Below are positions 48,720 to 60,718 of a stretch of 64,000 nucleotides of DNA, piece after piece; the first letter of the stretch is position 1; the number at the start of each line of letters is the position of its first letter. This stretch comes from Notospermus geniculatus (taxonomy: Eukaryota > Nemertea > Pilidiophora > Heteronemertea > Lineidae). The position numbers were made by a program, and so were the translations under genes. The stretch lies in the NCBI GenBank assembly GCA_002633025.1, contig NMRB01000016.1, positions 880,684-944,683 of the forward strand. The letters run 5' to 3'. Under the pieces are notes generated by a model, which saw only the letters and a list, made by a program, of their open reading frames with translations, made no database searches and had not been told where the DNA came from.

Positions 48720-50147
48720 GACCAGTACGACGCCGACTGTAGCGAGTCCCAATCCATCTATGCATCAGGCCTGATTGGCTTCCATGAATGGTACACAAAT
48801 GTACATCTTCTGACAGGTTTTTGAATGTAAAGTGTGGCTTGAGGGACGGACTCTGCATATTGGCCTCTGATCTCTTAGAAAGGAAGTTACGATATATGCC
48901 ATACATACGTTTAAAACGTTGAGGTGGGTTTGCTTTGACCATGCAATCAGCTATTGACGACAGCATTGCAGACTCCTTAAGAGTGATTGAGGAAATTCGC
49001 TAATCTTATCACGACATCACATCAGAATCCTTAGCAGCGAGCTAGCACCACGCCCGTTGCCAAGGCCACCATTCTGGCAAAGACCGGAAGAGGTCAACAA
49101 TGCCCGGATCATCCTCTATGGCCTCACTTCCGGTTTCAGCAGACGATAAGACTTTTATTAAAAGATCCCCAGATACTTCTCATTGTTGGATATATTACTA
49201 AGCCCTAAATATTGTCAATTTCATCCATTCTTAGGAAATGGATCTCCTAATTGGTTTTATCACCTACTGGAATTGAAAGCCATTGCAAGATTTCCACTGC
49301 AATAAGAATATACCTGTTATCTTTAACTTCTTTAGTTTTTATTGCGCATCAGATGTGACCACGAATGGGCTGTAAAATTGTCAGTGAAGGACCCTAACGC
49401 CTACAACTTTTGGGATAAGCCGGACAAACCAAGGTTACTGCTCAGGACAATGGAGGTTTTTTCCAGATAAGGGGTAGAGTCGGCTTGAAACCCTCATTAA
49501 AGAGTCACCCTAAAGTTTAATAATTTTTCGTTGTAATTTCGAGGCGGGGTTCTTTCAGACTTTCAGAAAACAGCCTGTGAGTTCAATACTTAATTGGAAT
49601 GTGGTTGATTAATATATTTTTAGACGGCCAGTCAATATTTTGGGATAGAATTACGGTGTTTTGCTTATGATTTACGCCGGAATTTTTCATGTTGCCGATT
49701 TGTCAATAGACGACGTTTATGAAATTAAGCTCATCGAAGAATGGACAGGAGGGGTATGCATTTTGTATCATACTGGGCGCGTGGAAATTTATCTGTAGGC
49801 CCATGAGGACTGGGCAGTAATCTCACTGGAAACTCCGTCTCTGTCAGCATGAATCCGTGGGATTCTTAGCTGAGGATACATTGGACTTCCGAGTAAACAG
49901 CTTAAACAATAATTTAAAATACGTATTCAATAAACTTGAGATAGGCTTTTTCTCAGCCGAACAATCTGGTCTAGAACCCGTTGGCAATGGCGTCCTGAGA
50001 CAAAAATAGGAATTCATCCCAGGATATGTCACCCTGATGACACAATAAAAGATATTTTGTCAGATATCAGAGCTTAATTGTTGATCACGGTGTATCCATG
50101 AACAAGATTTAGTTAATTGTTTAAAATTAGAAGATGCGTGACGGGCT

Positions 50148-50216
50148 ATTTCAAATATTTCATTCTAACAGCCGGTGCTGGGCAATCATGTTTTAATATG
50201 CCCAGATATTTGAAAT
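50148..50216. repeat. Nested two-stem hairpin
   Basis: ATTTCAAATAT (50148-50158) pairs with ATATTTGAAAT (50206-50216). Inside it CTGGGCA (50178-50184) pairs with TGCCCAG (50199-50205). An unpaired 19-base bulge lies on the left side only. It could be an RNA fold or a small inverted-repeat remnant. Confidence 0.4.
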
Positions 50217-51053
50217 ATTAGTCCTATTCGCCACAACTTCCCGTGGAGTATCGCCGAAGGGGCGGCACATTGTGTGCCAGTTAGGCATAACAAGGCACAT
50301 GAAGACAAGATAGTTTGCCATTCAAACTTGGACACAATGGGATGTTTATGTGCATTAAAAGGCGACTATATGGTATTGAAATCAGAAGATTTAACAGGAT
50401 AATCCGCTGTTTGTCCCCTTACAAATTTCTACGATATTTCCCATTGAAATTTTGAATGAACTGCATTGAATTTTAATATGGCCGGTTTCTGTCCTCGATT
50501 CAGCTAGTATTCCTTTAGTTTATGGGAAATAATGATGACAAACACTTATTGAACAAGGGTGCTTGTGTTGCTGGACAAGTTCTACATTCATAGAATGGCC
50601 CAATTAATTTGATACAGAAGGACGTTGCGTAAAGTGGGCAAGAGAGTTGCAGGCAATGTCCAAACTCTGTGGAGTACAAACCCGGAGCAGTAATCAAAGG
50701 TAGGGAAATAACTGTCATTGGCCAAAAGCCTCATCTCCTTTGTTTTGTTTCCAGTTTAGATTAGGAAATTTATGAAGAATTTTCTCCTAGTCGCCCATGT
50801 AGGCCTATACGTGTAAAACGTTCGCCCGATGATAATTTAGTACGTACATCATTCATTGAGGAAGTTCCATCCACAGTCTGGGTAACACGGACGTTATTTC
50901 TATTTAGATATCGAAGTCTAAATGTTTTGTCATTTTTTGGATTTACTGGAAATATGGATGCCTGGTTATATAAGTTCGTGGCCCATATAAAGCTTCCTCT
51001 CCTGACGAAAGGAATGTAATTAACGAACATGAAATTAACGACATCACTGGTAC

Positions 51054-51075
51054 CAACTGCAACTGCAACTGCAAC
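51054..51075. repeat. CAACTG hexanucleotide repeat
   Basis: Three perfect CAACTG units and a partial fourth. In the minus-strand frame here it reads Leu-Gln repeated. Confidence 0.75.
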
Positions 51076-51148
51076 GATGCAAACAGTCCCTGATTTTCAA
51101 GCGTAGACAGAAAATAATCAAAAAGTTGCACATAATCTGAGCACTTAC

Positions 51149-51260
51149 CGAACCCGAGGCAAATACAGAGAGTCGTCACCGAAAAAAAGACAATATCCGA
51201 CCAAGCAACTGTAATAGGGAGTATTTCATTTCGGCTAAACAAGGAACGGCGGTGCGGCAT
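51149..51260 (-). CDS. Possible first exon: signal or membrane anchor
   Basis: An ATG at 51260 starts MPHRRSLFSRNEILPITVAW, continuing with SDIVFFSVTTLCICLGFG. A strongly basic N-terminus is followed by about 25 hydrophobic residues, as in a signal peptide or type II anchor. The frame then meets TTCG|GTAAGTGC, a full-consensus splice donor, with the first intron base at 51148. If unspliced the frame continues to 50943. The start context is weak (T at -3). No next exon is identified and no family recognised. Confidence 0.28.
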
Positions 51261-53829
51261 CAAAGAATGAACTCCGATTCTGCATGTGAGATAAACTTAA
51301 AGACCATTGACCAAAATTAGTCTCTCCTTCCCAAATAAAATTAGCCTTTGCGAGTTTGGCGATAGGGACCCGCTAATTAGGAGGCAATGATCAAGCACAA
51401 TGCTGGGGTAATGCTCATCATCTGTCTTGCGTAAAGGAATCTCTCACCGCTGAGTTGGTAGGGACCGATTTCCTTGGTCAAAGATACCGCTTCGCCTTCC
51501 CTTCGGGCGGCTCGGTGATTCGGTACGGAACTTTTTAACCGTGGCGCTGTGACTTTCGTGTCACCAAGTACAATCTTTCTTTATCATGTGCAAATTTGAT
51601 TTTTTTTCTTCAAAATCTTGTCCGGGGCAACGCAAATCCCAATCTGGGATATTCGCGACAATGCCTCCTAATGAACATGTCAAACACTCGTCTCCTTTAA
51701 TAGGCCTCGCCATCTTGGCACGTTCCCGTAGCCTGACCCAAGCGCAAAATTCAATTCAACGATCAAAAGGATTTTTGATATTGACACTATTCAGAAGATG
51801 TTAAAGCAATAATTCCATGAAATATGTGATATCGGCATTGTCAATTGATAACAAGCCCGGAGCACAAGGCCTATGTTTGCCTCATGACGTCATCAAGTCG
51901 TGGACTAATGTATACATGACGAAGATGTCCCTCCTGCTCGTTGGACGTGGTACGGTATGATATGGCATACCACTCGTGATACAAAACCTCATCTCGAATC
52001 CAAGTAGCATTTTCACAATATTATGACAGCGGATAACGATAGATCCGAGCCAGATGTGTCGCCGCCGGCGCTGGTCGCCAATGACCCTTCGGAATGACGC
52101 GATAACGGGGTGGTCGGCTATGAAGGAGCCGTCACCCGATGTCATAAACGGTGGCAACTTTATTGCACCTCAGTCAACCGTACTTTCAGCCCTATGAATG
52201 TATACACGGCAAAAGTAAACTTAGAGTGGAAATGAGTCTCGCCTTTGAGCCCGAATCTGAGCTTCCGTGCGTCTCTGCTAGGTGGCGTGTTGCTGACTGA
52301 TGCTTTGCCTTGTATTCTTTGTCATTTAGACAGTGTTGCGTCATCGACAATTATGATGTATATGTTTAATTAAAGATCATGATTTGTGATGATAAAACGA
52401 TGTGTATCTGGCAGTGATTCAGGGATGATTCATTGATCGAACAAATGACGAGGCCAAAGCTTCCCTTTTTGGCATCCTGAGGTATCGGTCATTCTTCCCT
52501 CCCTTCTACGCGGCACAAAGTTTGTCTACAGTGACGAAGGGAGCGAGCGCAAAGAACCACTGACTACACGTACATGTACCAGGATGCATGGCGTCGTATA
52601 TACCGATGTGCCTTTCGTACAGTGGTTCGAGGGCGCATGGAAATCCCTCGGACGCAAGGGAAAATTAATTGCAATCAAATTTGGATAAATCGAATGATAC
52701 TAATAGCTGGGGAGAACGTCTGACAAATCATGGCGATAGCTGGGAGCAAGTGCTGATAGAAAATTTGAAAACATCTGCCAAAGCAAACGATTTGATTAGC
52801 TCGCGAGAATTAGTTTTGGTGCGACCGTTGGAGTGGGTCACCGACAGTACCAAAGACTGGTGAGCTCCATGACGTGTAAGTGCATGCGTGTATGTTTGGC
52901 CTCTGCATCAGGCAGAATAGCAAACACAGTAGTAGGTCCTTCTTGCTATGCTGCTTTTGGTTGGTGAAGGTTTTTGCTCGGGACAGTTTAGCTTCAACTG
53001 TATATGAGTCCAAGGCATACTCATTGGGCGGCCTTGTTAATTCCATGTCATTATCATTTGGCTTTTGTGCATTTTCATGCACACAATTGTTAACGCATTG
53101 GCGACCGATTTGATCATTACATATTACATATTCAAGTTAAACAGGCGAAATTGAAATTGACAATCTATACCATCGGTCAGATTATCTGCAAGTAACATTT
53201 CTGTGCAGTGTGGCCTGTTATCTTGGGACATGCACAGCCACGACTGCACAGCAGGAACTTTTATGCATTAGGCCCATGTATAGCTACAATGTATACGTAA
53301 AGTGTAGTACGCGCCCTTCCTGAAAAAAAACAGTCCACCACCACTACGTATTGCAGACACATCAGGCCCGCAGCAAAAAGACAACTAATTTGATTTTGGC
53401 GGTCTACGTTTGTCGTCTGGTTGCTTTCTGTATTAATCAATTGCGTGGTGTAATTTGGTTACCATTGTTTACCCCGAACGTAACGTTGCGAAATCGCCGG
53501 ATCAAGGATGCAAATGACATGTGCCCTTGGCGGAGATGGGATTTCGATGCCTCGTAATGAGATAGTGTGGTGTAAGCAGCAATGGATATCATGATGTTAT
53601 AGGTCATTGTCGGTAGAAATCTGTTCATTGCAACGTTCCGAAGCGCTTTTCGTATGCACTTGTAAGCCAGAAGGCGTTAACGGCACTAAACATCATGTAC
53701 ATGTAGTCTAGGTTTTACCGCAGATTATATACGGAAGAGAAGGGCCCAACAATGTAGGTGAATGTCCCATGACACTCGGAGCAAAATAACTCGTTGCCAA
53801 CTCATTGTTGCTGTAAGGGTTTTGTATAC
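51261..53829. other. Non-coding stretch
   Basis: No recognisable gene. Bases 51435-51475 contain GCTGAGTTGGTAGG, which resembles a tRNA box A, but no box B or fold follows. Frames at 51882-52157, 52669-52863 and 52810-53113 are of chance length. Confidence 0.45.
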
Positions 53830-54205
53830 CGCAACTTCCTTTCTGATCAAGTAAAGTCGTCTCCGAATTTCGCAAATTTTCGACCCCAACCGGGGTCTTC
53901 CTCAGACCACTTTCTAGTACAAAGAGGTCGAAAATTTGCGAAATTCGGAGACGACTTTACTTGTACTATCATTTTGTGTGTCCTTTTTTGTGCTCTATGT
54001 TGGATATCGCAACTTCCTTTCTAACAGTTAACTCTGATTCAGAGGCTCAGCCCTTGTTAAGGCCTGATTGGCTTTTATGAATGGTAAGCATTTACGAATG
54101 GTCCGCCAAATATAAAATGGGAACTGATGCCAGGAGTGTGGCTCGAGGAACGGACCCTGCATATTGGCCTGTGACCTCATGATATTATATACGTGTCTGA
54201 CAAAT
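53830..54205. mobile_element. Relative of the 48417 element, with an inserted palindrome
   Basis: CGCAACTTCCTTTCT occurs at 53830-53844 and again at 54008-54022, matching the terminus of the 48417-48891 element (CGTAACTTCCTTTCT). From 54058 the body matches that element: AGGCCTGATTGGCTT, ATGAATGGTA, GTGTGGCTCGAGG, CTGCATATTGGCCT. The right terminus is lost or diverged. Between the two 15-base copies lies the perfect inverted repeat 53848-53963. Confidence 0.5.
53848..53963. repeat. Perfect 38-bp inverted repeat with ribozyme-like core
   Basis: Arms 53848-53885 and 53926-53963 are exactly complementary over 38 bases. The 40-base loop and left arm contain, on the minus strand, CTGAGGA (53899-53905), a six-pair stem GACCCC/GGGGTC with an AACC-complement loop (53882-53897), GAA, then a five-pair stem AATTT/AAATT with a three-base loop (53866-53878) and a following C at 53865. 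That is the order of a hammerhead core (CUGANGA, stem II, GAA, stem III, NUH). One extra A lies before stem II and no adjacent stem I is seen, so activity is doubtful. Confidence 0.55.
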
Positions 54206-54905
54206 CAGGTGTACAGGCACTTATCTGGCTCGGAGCGGTTCGCCAAATATTGATATAGACATGGTTCATTTAAACGGAATTTGCCCATAAATGTATATTG
54301 GTTGTCGAATTGTCAACGATTACCAGTATTTCAAACTAATCTCTGACACCTCTGGCCTATAAGGCCCATTAACTTAAATGACACTTTCTTGTAAGTTGAT
54401 TGTCTGTGAATTTTCAAGTATGATATCCTGTCTGACAAAATGTCATCATTTAAACGAACCGTGACTATGTGTCATCTTATGACAGACAAATTCACACAGA
54501 CGGTCTTCCGGAAAGAACATGTGAAATAAAATGACGTTAGGCATAATTCATAACTGTTTTTAAAGATTTTGGGAACCATTGTCGAAAGGTTGAGTCGGGT
54601 AATGGAGTTTGTGGTTATAGATAAGGTGTTACGAAGAAATCCGATGTGAACTGCACTTTATTGTCCATTGACACCTATAGCGTGTATTCAATCCCGCGCG
54701 AAATGGGTCTCACAAAATGGCTATATCATACCCGAAACCTCATTTGATAAATTACCATTTATTGTTAATAAACTTGAAAGAAATTCCATCGACTCTTAAA
54801 GCGCATCTCTACTATCTATGATTCTATAGCCTACACAATGATACCATTACAAACTCATAAAACGGACACAAGGCGGCATTTGAGGACACAATTCCTCTCT
54901 GTGCC
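54206..54905. other. Non-coding stretch up to the gap
   Basis: No recognisable gene or repeat. It ends at the run of N. Confidence 0.5.
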
Positions 54906-55808
54906 NNNNNNNNNNNNNNNNNNNNNNNNNNNNNNNNNNNNNNNNNNNNNNNNNNNNNNNNNNNNNNNNNNNNNNNNNNNNNNNNNNNNNNNNNNNNNNN
55001 NNNNNNNNNNNNNNNNNNNNNNNNNNNNNNNNNNNNNNNNNNNNNNNNNNNNNNNNNNNNNNNNNNNNNNNNNNNNNNNNNNNNNNNNNNNNNNNNNNNN
55101 NNNNNNNNNNNNNNNNNNNNNNNNNNNNNNNNNNNNNNNNNNNNNNNNNNNNNNNNNNNNNNNNNNNNNNNNNNNNNNNNNNNNNNNNNNNNNNNNNNNN
55201 NNNNNNNNNNNNNNNNNNNNNNNNNNNNNNNNNNNNNNNNNNNNNNNNNNNNNNNNNNNNNNNNNNNNNNNNNNNNNNNNNNNNNNNNNNNNNNNNNNNN
55301 NNNNNNNNNNNNNNNNNNNNNNNNNNNNNNNNNNNNNNNNNNNNNNNNNNNNNNNNNNNNNNNNNNNNNNNNNNNNNNNNNNNNNNNNNNNNNNNNNNNN
55401 NNNNNNNNNNNNNNNNNNNNNNNNNNNNNNNNNNNNNNNNNNNNNNNNNNNNNNNNNNNNNNNNNNNNNNNNNNNNNNNNNNNNNNNNNNNNNNNNNNNN
55501 NNNNNNNNNNNNNNNNNNNNNNNNNNNNNNNNNNNNNNNNNNNNNNNNNNNNNNNNNNNNNNNNNNNNNNNNNNNNNNNNNNNNNNNNNNNNNNNNNNNN
55601 NNNNNNNNNNNNNNNNNNNNNNNNNNNNNNNNNNNNNNNNNNNNNNNNNNNNNNNNNNNNNNNNNNNNNNNNNNNNNNNNNNNNNNNNNNNNNNNNNNNN
55701 NNNNNNNNNNNNNNNNNNNNNNNNNNNNNNNNNNNNNNNNNNNNNNNNNNNNNNNNNNNNNNNNNNNNNNNNNNNNNNNNNNNNNNNNNNNNNNNNNNNN
55801 NNNNNNNN
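54906..55808. other. Assembly gap, 903 N
   Basis: A continuous run of N. Open frames reported across it are meaningless. Confidence 0.99.
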
Positions 55809-58800
55809 TCTCAAACGAACAAAAAAGACCCTAATTAATCAGAAAAATAGCTTTTTTTCTGCATCACTCGAGGCCATGCCAACTATATATGCCATGATTA
55901 TCAAACCATAACCTCTGGCGAAAAATTAGCTGTCCTTTAAACAAAAGGCACAGAGTAATAATATTATGCATCTGATTGTTGTGTTCTTCTGCCCAGAGCT
56001 ACATGAAATTGACATTGGTTCGTCACGTTAATTCATTAATCAGGTTTTTGCGGGGAATCGGTTGATTTTCTCAGCATGTGTAATCTCATCACTGTGTGCC
56101 TGGCTTACGTACTTCTTGGACATTCCAAGACAAGGCTACAGTAGTGAGGGTACTGGAAAAGCACTGGCGCTCTGTTGTTTCTGAGTAGCTTTTCCTTTGC
56201 ATACCGGAACCCACAGGTCCTCGCCGATTACCAACGGTGCTGCCTTCTTTTGGCCGTAGTTCCCACTCGAAGCAACGGAAGCCTCAATGTTGCAGCGGAA
56301 CGGTAGTAACCTCTCACCAAGTCCTCAAAGATTTTATGGAACACTCAAATTCACTGAGAACTGTCACTGAGATTCGATTGGAACACGCTGTGCACTAAAA
56401 CTTATCGAACCAGTATTGCCTGACGACCCATTGAGTGAAACATCAACTTCATAAGAACATGCACACACACTATGCACAGAGGCTGCATTGTGGATGACGT
56501 GTGAACATAACTATGGACTTGGCACACCATGAGGTTCTCTATGTCACAAATATTAGCCTAATAAAGCTGTATTATGAGATAAGTGCGAATATAAACCGCT
56601 ATTTCGTTCATATACTACCACTTCACATTCAGTGGTAAATGGCCCTTTTCAGAAAACTAATAATGAGCATGATAAAGATCGTGTAAAGCGGCCCTTAATG
56701 TACAGATCTAGCGATTTCTCAATGTCCATCTTTCATGCAGTTTTGATTTCGAACTATATGTCATTTGTATCCTTTTTACCCATTTCAAGGTTCGGTCAGG
56801 TCAATAGAATACAGACATCGAACAGGTGAATGGTACATGTATACACAAGGTAGGCCAACGCCAAGATTCTTAAATAGCCAAAAGAAGTTTTATAACAATC
56901 TGGCAACTGTTAAATGGTTTTAAACCTGGGCATGTTCTAAGGCGTCGGTTAGCCGAGGCTTAAAATGGCTGAATAAAAATTTCTCAAATTGCCCATGAAG
57001 TAGATATGGAGAGATAAGGAGGGGATTATGAATAGTCCCCCTGCGGGGTTTACTGTGAACATATTTATGTAATTTTGTCCAAAGCCAACATGCAATGGTC
57101 TCCTCGAGTCCTCATACATGTATGCTGTCTGACCTGACTTACTGCGAGGTGGCTGATCCTGGGTTATTTTGCTACGATACCAAATCAGGATCTCTGAGAA
57201 TGTCTTATGTGGGCAGCGGTTGATTCTTCCGAAGTGTTTTACCCGAAAAAGGCAGTATTGTGCAGAGTCTTGCTGCTAAAAGGGAGAAAAATATACGATC
57301 CCCTGTCGGAGTACTGTCAGAAGATTTCTTGCACATTTGTCCTATACGGCCAAGCGGCTCACGGTCAACATTCATCCCTGTATTTTCAACTGATCACGAC
57401 AGCAAACGAAAACCTCACCCGGCTAACCAAACTCAACGCTAAACTACCCCGACTACGATTGACTGCATGCACACCTTTGACGTGTGAGGACCAGTCGACC
57501 ATGTATTCTTGTCAACCCTGAGATCAAGAAAAGGTGTACGACCGTGAAATGGCTGAAATCATCTGTGTAACTTACAAGCACCCAACCAAAAAGTTAGAGT
57601 CTATATGTAACCTGTGGCTTACATGTATATGGCTATATTTCGCTGACTTGTGGACGCCGTAGGGTTTATCATAAATCGTTTTGACATAGTTGTACACCCA
57701 ACTTTTCTATTTTAACACATACATAATGATAACAACAGTCTTGTGCACAGGCGTGGGATTTAATGCACTTAAAATCTGCTCGATTAGTGAGATAGAATTG
57801 GACGTCAAAGGAATAAACCTTTCCCTTTTTTAGACTGATTGTCAAAATGGCAATCAATCTTTGATCTCGACTCCAACAAACATTATGTATTTCCGCCACC
57901 TATTGGGCACTAACTGCACTATTGTCACGTGACAATAACCCAGGCATTCAATATTACAATCGCCTCATCAAAAGCCGTCATCCAAATATATTCTATAGCG
58001 ATTTAAATATTGTCCGACTCACAGGAAACGCTTGTATAGCTTAATTTTATTGCATTCTCCAGTTGATGGCCGAGGAGTGGCAACAATCCGACAATCGAAC
58101 AGTTTCTGTCCGAAAATGAATAAACGATCACAACGGCAGGCCCATCACAACCTGCTGACGTTATTCCAATCAAAACTTTGTCAATGGCTATTGGGTTTGA
58201 CAAAAACATATACTTATCATTTATATTTAATATCAAAAGCAGGATATCTCGTTCTTCTCTGCATAGAATAACTGAGAATGCTCTTCTCTAGAAGTACCAT
58301 TGGTACAAACAGTCACACAGCAAGCACCTAAATATGATGTGCCGTTATTAGCGGACGAGTCAGAGCGTGGCCATATCACGCCTTTCAGATCCAATTTGCT
58401 ACCGATTGTCATTCGCAGCATGTAGTCAAATTTTACAAATGTTTGTCATAGAATTACAACTTGTCTATTCCAATTGTTAAATGCTGTGCTTTGTTGCGTT
58501 TTGGTCATATTTATTTCGATAATCTTTTCAGGAATGATGGTTCAAATGCATGCGTCAACAAAAAATTCCAGTAGCCATCGGCAACTTCCTTGTAAAACTG
58601 CTGGTGTTCGGTGGTATACCTGTTAGACTTTGCCTTTACGCAGTCACTGCCTGACTGATGAATGCTTGTGGTGTGGGAACATTTTCAAAGGACGTTTGGG
58701 GTTCTACTGGGCTATTTCTAAGCATTTCTCAAAAACGTATTCTTTTTATGATTGTGTCATACCTAATATAAATAGATTTCCCAATCTTGAAAAAAAAACT

Positions 58801-59318
58801 TTATGATGATATGCTGCGTTTTTTCAAGCTGTGCAGGGGTCTTTTTCATCCTTTGTGAATGGCAAGACCCCAAAGTTTTCTGCTTTTGAAAAAAAACTCT
58901 TGCGTTTCACATCGCCTGAAAGACGCGGCCGCTGACCTCCAATGCTGTTTTGAATATTTTCTAAATGCGAGATGTCAAGTAATTCAATAAGATTCAAACA
59001 TGTTGCAGAAAAACTTGAGGCGATTTAGATCTGCACAAACATTGTAATAACCGTAATAACAGGTTCTGAAAATTTGTAATAATTGAAGATTTCTTGTAGC
59101 CATACATAGGAAATTGTTAAAGCGCGCTGCATGTGTTAGGTCGAACGCGCCCATTTTAAATTCACGCGTGAATTCCAGACATCAATGGGGCGATTTTGCT
59201 TAAAATTGGTCGTATATTGAGATAATTATACCCCAAAATGTACCTGTGTCATTCGAATTTATCTCATACGAATTCACAATGAGGAATGATAAAAACTCGC
59301 CAAATTCGCATTGAGATG
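55809..59318. other. Non-coding stretch
   Basis: No recognisable gene. The 18-base E-box palindrome is listed at 57920-57937. Frame 57207-57521 (104 codons) and others are unrecognised and of chance length. Confidence 0.45.
57920..57937. promoter_or_regulatory. 18-base palindrome centred on GTCACGTGAC
   Basis: TATTGTCACGTGACAATA is fully self-complementary. Its core GTCACGTGAC is the high-affinity E-box/M-box form for bHLH-zip factors of the USF and MITF/TFE type. No gene start is identified nearby. Confidence 0.4.
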
Positions 59319-59838
59319 TACACAGTGAGTGACTGTCTTGACAGGTTGAAATTTGAAATGATGCCCCAGTCGTTGAATACAATATTGGAGGTCTCAACAA
59401 AATGTTCCTTCGTCATGTTCTCAGTCAATTATTTCTTCTGCTTTGGGAATTAAATTGTAGAAGTTTGATTCGAAGTAAATCGAGCTGAATGTATTTCAAG
59501 GGGTCATTCTTGGCTACACAGCAGTCTTACTCGTGAGGTGGACGCGTTTTCCACTTCTGACACGTCTAATGAGATTCCTGTTGAAGTCTTTTCAAATGTG
59601 TTTTGAGATTTAGAGGTCACCAGGCCTACGCGTTTGGGCAGATGAAGGTCAACACAGGCTCTCACCCCATTTATGCACACCATCTCCTCTCAGCTTGGTC
59701 AAATTGCATGATGCAGTGTTTGAAAGGTAGCCGATGGTGGACTGCTAATCCTTATTACACGTAAAATAGGTTACACTTCCATCATAAAACACAAATGGCG
59801 CTGTACTACGTACATGTATGCACACGTACAACACTCCC
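59319..59838. repeat. Duplicated block, copy 1
   Basis: Starts TACACAGTGAGTGACTG and runs to GTACAACACTCCC. It is repeated from 59851 with a 532-base offset. By eye the copies differ at about ten bases plus a few short indels. No open frame of interest. Confidence 0.9.
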
Positions 59839-59850
59839 CCCCCCCCCCAN
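59836..59850. other. Poly-C run ending in a single N
   Basis: Thirteen C, one A and one N. The N lies exactly before the start of copy 2, marking a scaffold join or failed base rather than normal sequence. Confidence 0.9.
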
Positions 59851-60378
59851 TACACAGTGAGTGACTGTCTTGACAGGTTGAAATTTGAAATGATGCCCCA
59901 GTCGTTGAATACAATATTGGAGGTCTCAACAAAATGTTCCTTCGTCATGTTCTCAGTCAATTATTTCTTCTGCTTTGGGAATTAAATTGTAGAAGTTTGA
60001 TTCGAAGTAAATCGAGCTGAATGTATTTCAAGGGGTCATTCTTGGATACACAGCAGTCTTACTCGTGAGGTGGACGTATTTTCCACTTCTGACACGTCTA
60101 ATGAGATTCCTGTTGAAGTCTTTTCAAATGTGTTTTGAGATTTAGAGGTCAGCAGGCCTACGCGTTTGGGCAGATGAAGGTCAACACAGGCTCTCACCCG
60201 ATTGCACACCCTCTCCTCTCATGCTCGGTCAAATTGCCTGATGCAGTGTTTGAAAGGTAACCGATGGTGGACTGCTAATCCTTATTACACGTAAAATAGG
60301 TTACACTTCCATCATCAAACACAAAAAACGTGACACTGGTGGTGCTGTACTACGTATGTATGCACGTACAACACTCCC
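59851..60378. repeat. Duplicated block, copy 2
   Basis: The second copy of 59319-59838. Differences include GATACAC for GCTACAC, GACGTATTTT for GACGCGTTTT, and an insertion of about 16 bases near 60328 (ACGTGACACTGGTG). The divergence fits allelic variation in a highly polymorphic species as well as an old duplication. Confidence 0.9.
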
Positions 60379-60718
60379 AAAAAAACTGGATTCATACACA
60401 CTTACACGCAATAAACTTTGTTCACCATAGTGTTTTAAAAAATCACTTTCATTGGTAAATCCTTTGTGCTTGGATTGAAATACATGTACTCCGTGATGTG
60501 ACCGTCATGACCGTAGGGAAAAGAACATATTCCGGTCCACCAAACTTGGCAAACAAACGTAATGCTTGTTTATTGTAACTGTTGTTGACAACCTAAGCAG
60601 CTCTTTGTTGTAAACATTGCTTTGCCAACAAATCATCATCCACAGAATCTTGCTTTGATTCATCAATATGCAAGTTCAACTGATGATTTGCAGAGAGCAC
60701 CTATTCTACTGAATTGAG
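60379..60718. other. Non-coding stretch
   Basis: No gene or repeat seen. Confidence 0.5.

Larger units (their letters stand above)
48417..48891. mobile_element. TIR element with two nested hairpin elements
   Basis: Left terminus 48417-48446 and right terminus 48862-48891 are 30-base inverted repeats with four mismatches (CGTAACTTCCTTT... and ...TCAGAGGCC). Between them sit two compact palindromes (48468-48580 and 48574-48719). The remaining body, AGGCCTGATTGGCTT, ATGAATGGTA, GTGTGGCT, CTGCATATTGGCCT, is shared with 54058-54180. A 117-codon minus-strand frame over it (48613-48966) is not a gene. Confidence 0.65.
48892..51148. other. Non-coding stretch
   Basis: No recognisable gene. A nested hairpin is listed at 50148-50216 and a CAACTG repeat at 51054-51075. 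Frames at 49844-50032, 50515-50718 and 50770-51030 are of chance length. Confidence 0.45.

Noticed and set aside
51427-51545. tRNA-derived SINE from a box A-like GCTGAGTTGGTAGG
   Set aside because: No box B at proper spacing and no fold.
54838-55911. Frames of 319 and 357 codons
   Set aside because: They consist almost wholly of N from the assembly gap.
59200-59960. Minus-strand frames in the duplicated block
   Set aside because: The same short frame occurs in both copies, one crossing the N; no coding features.
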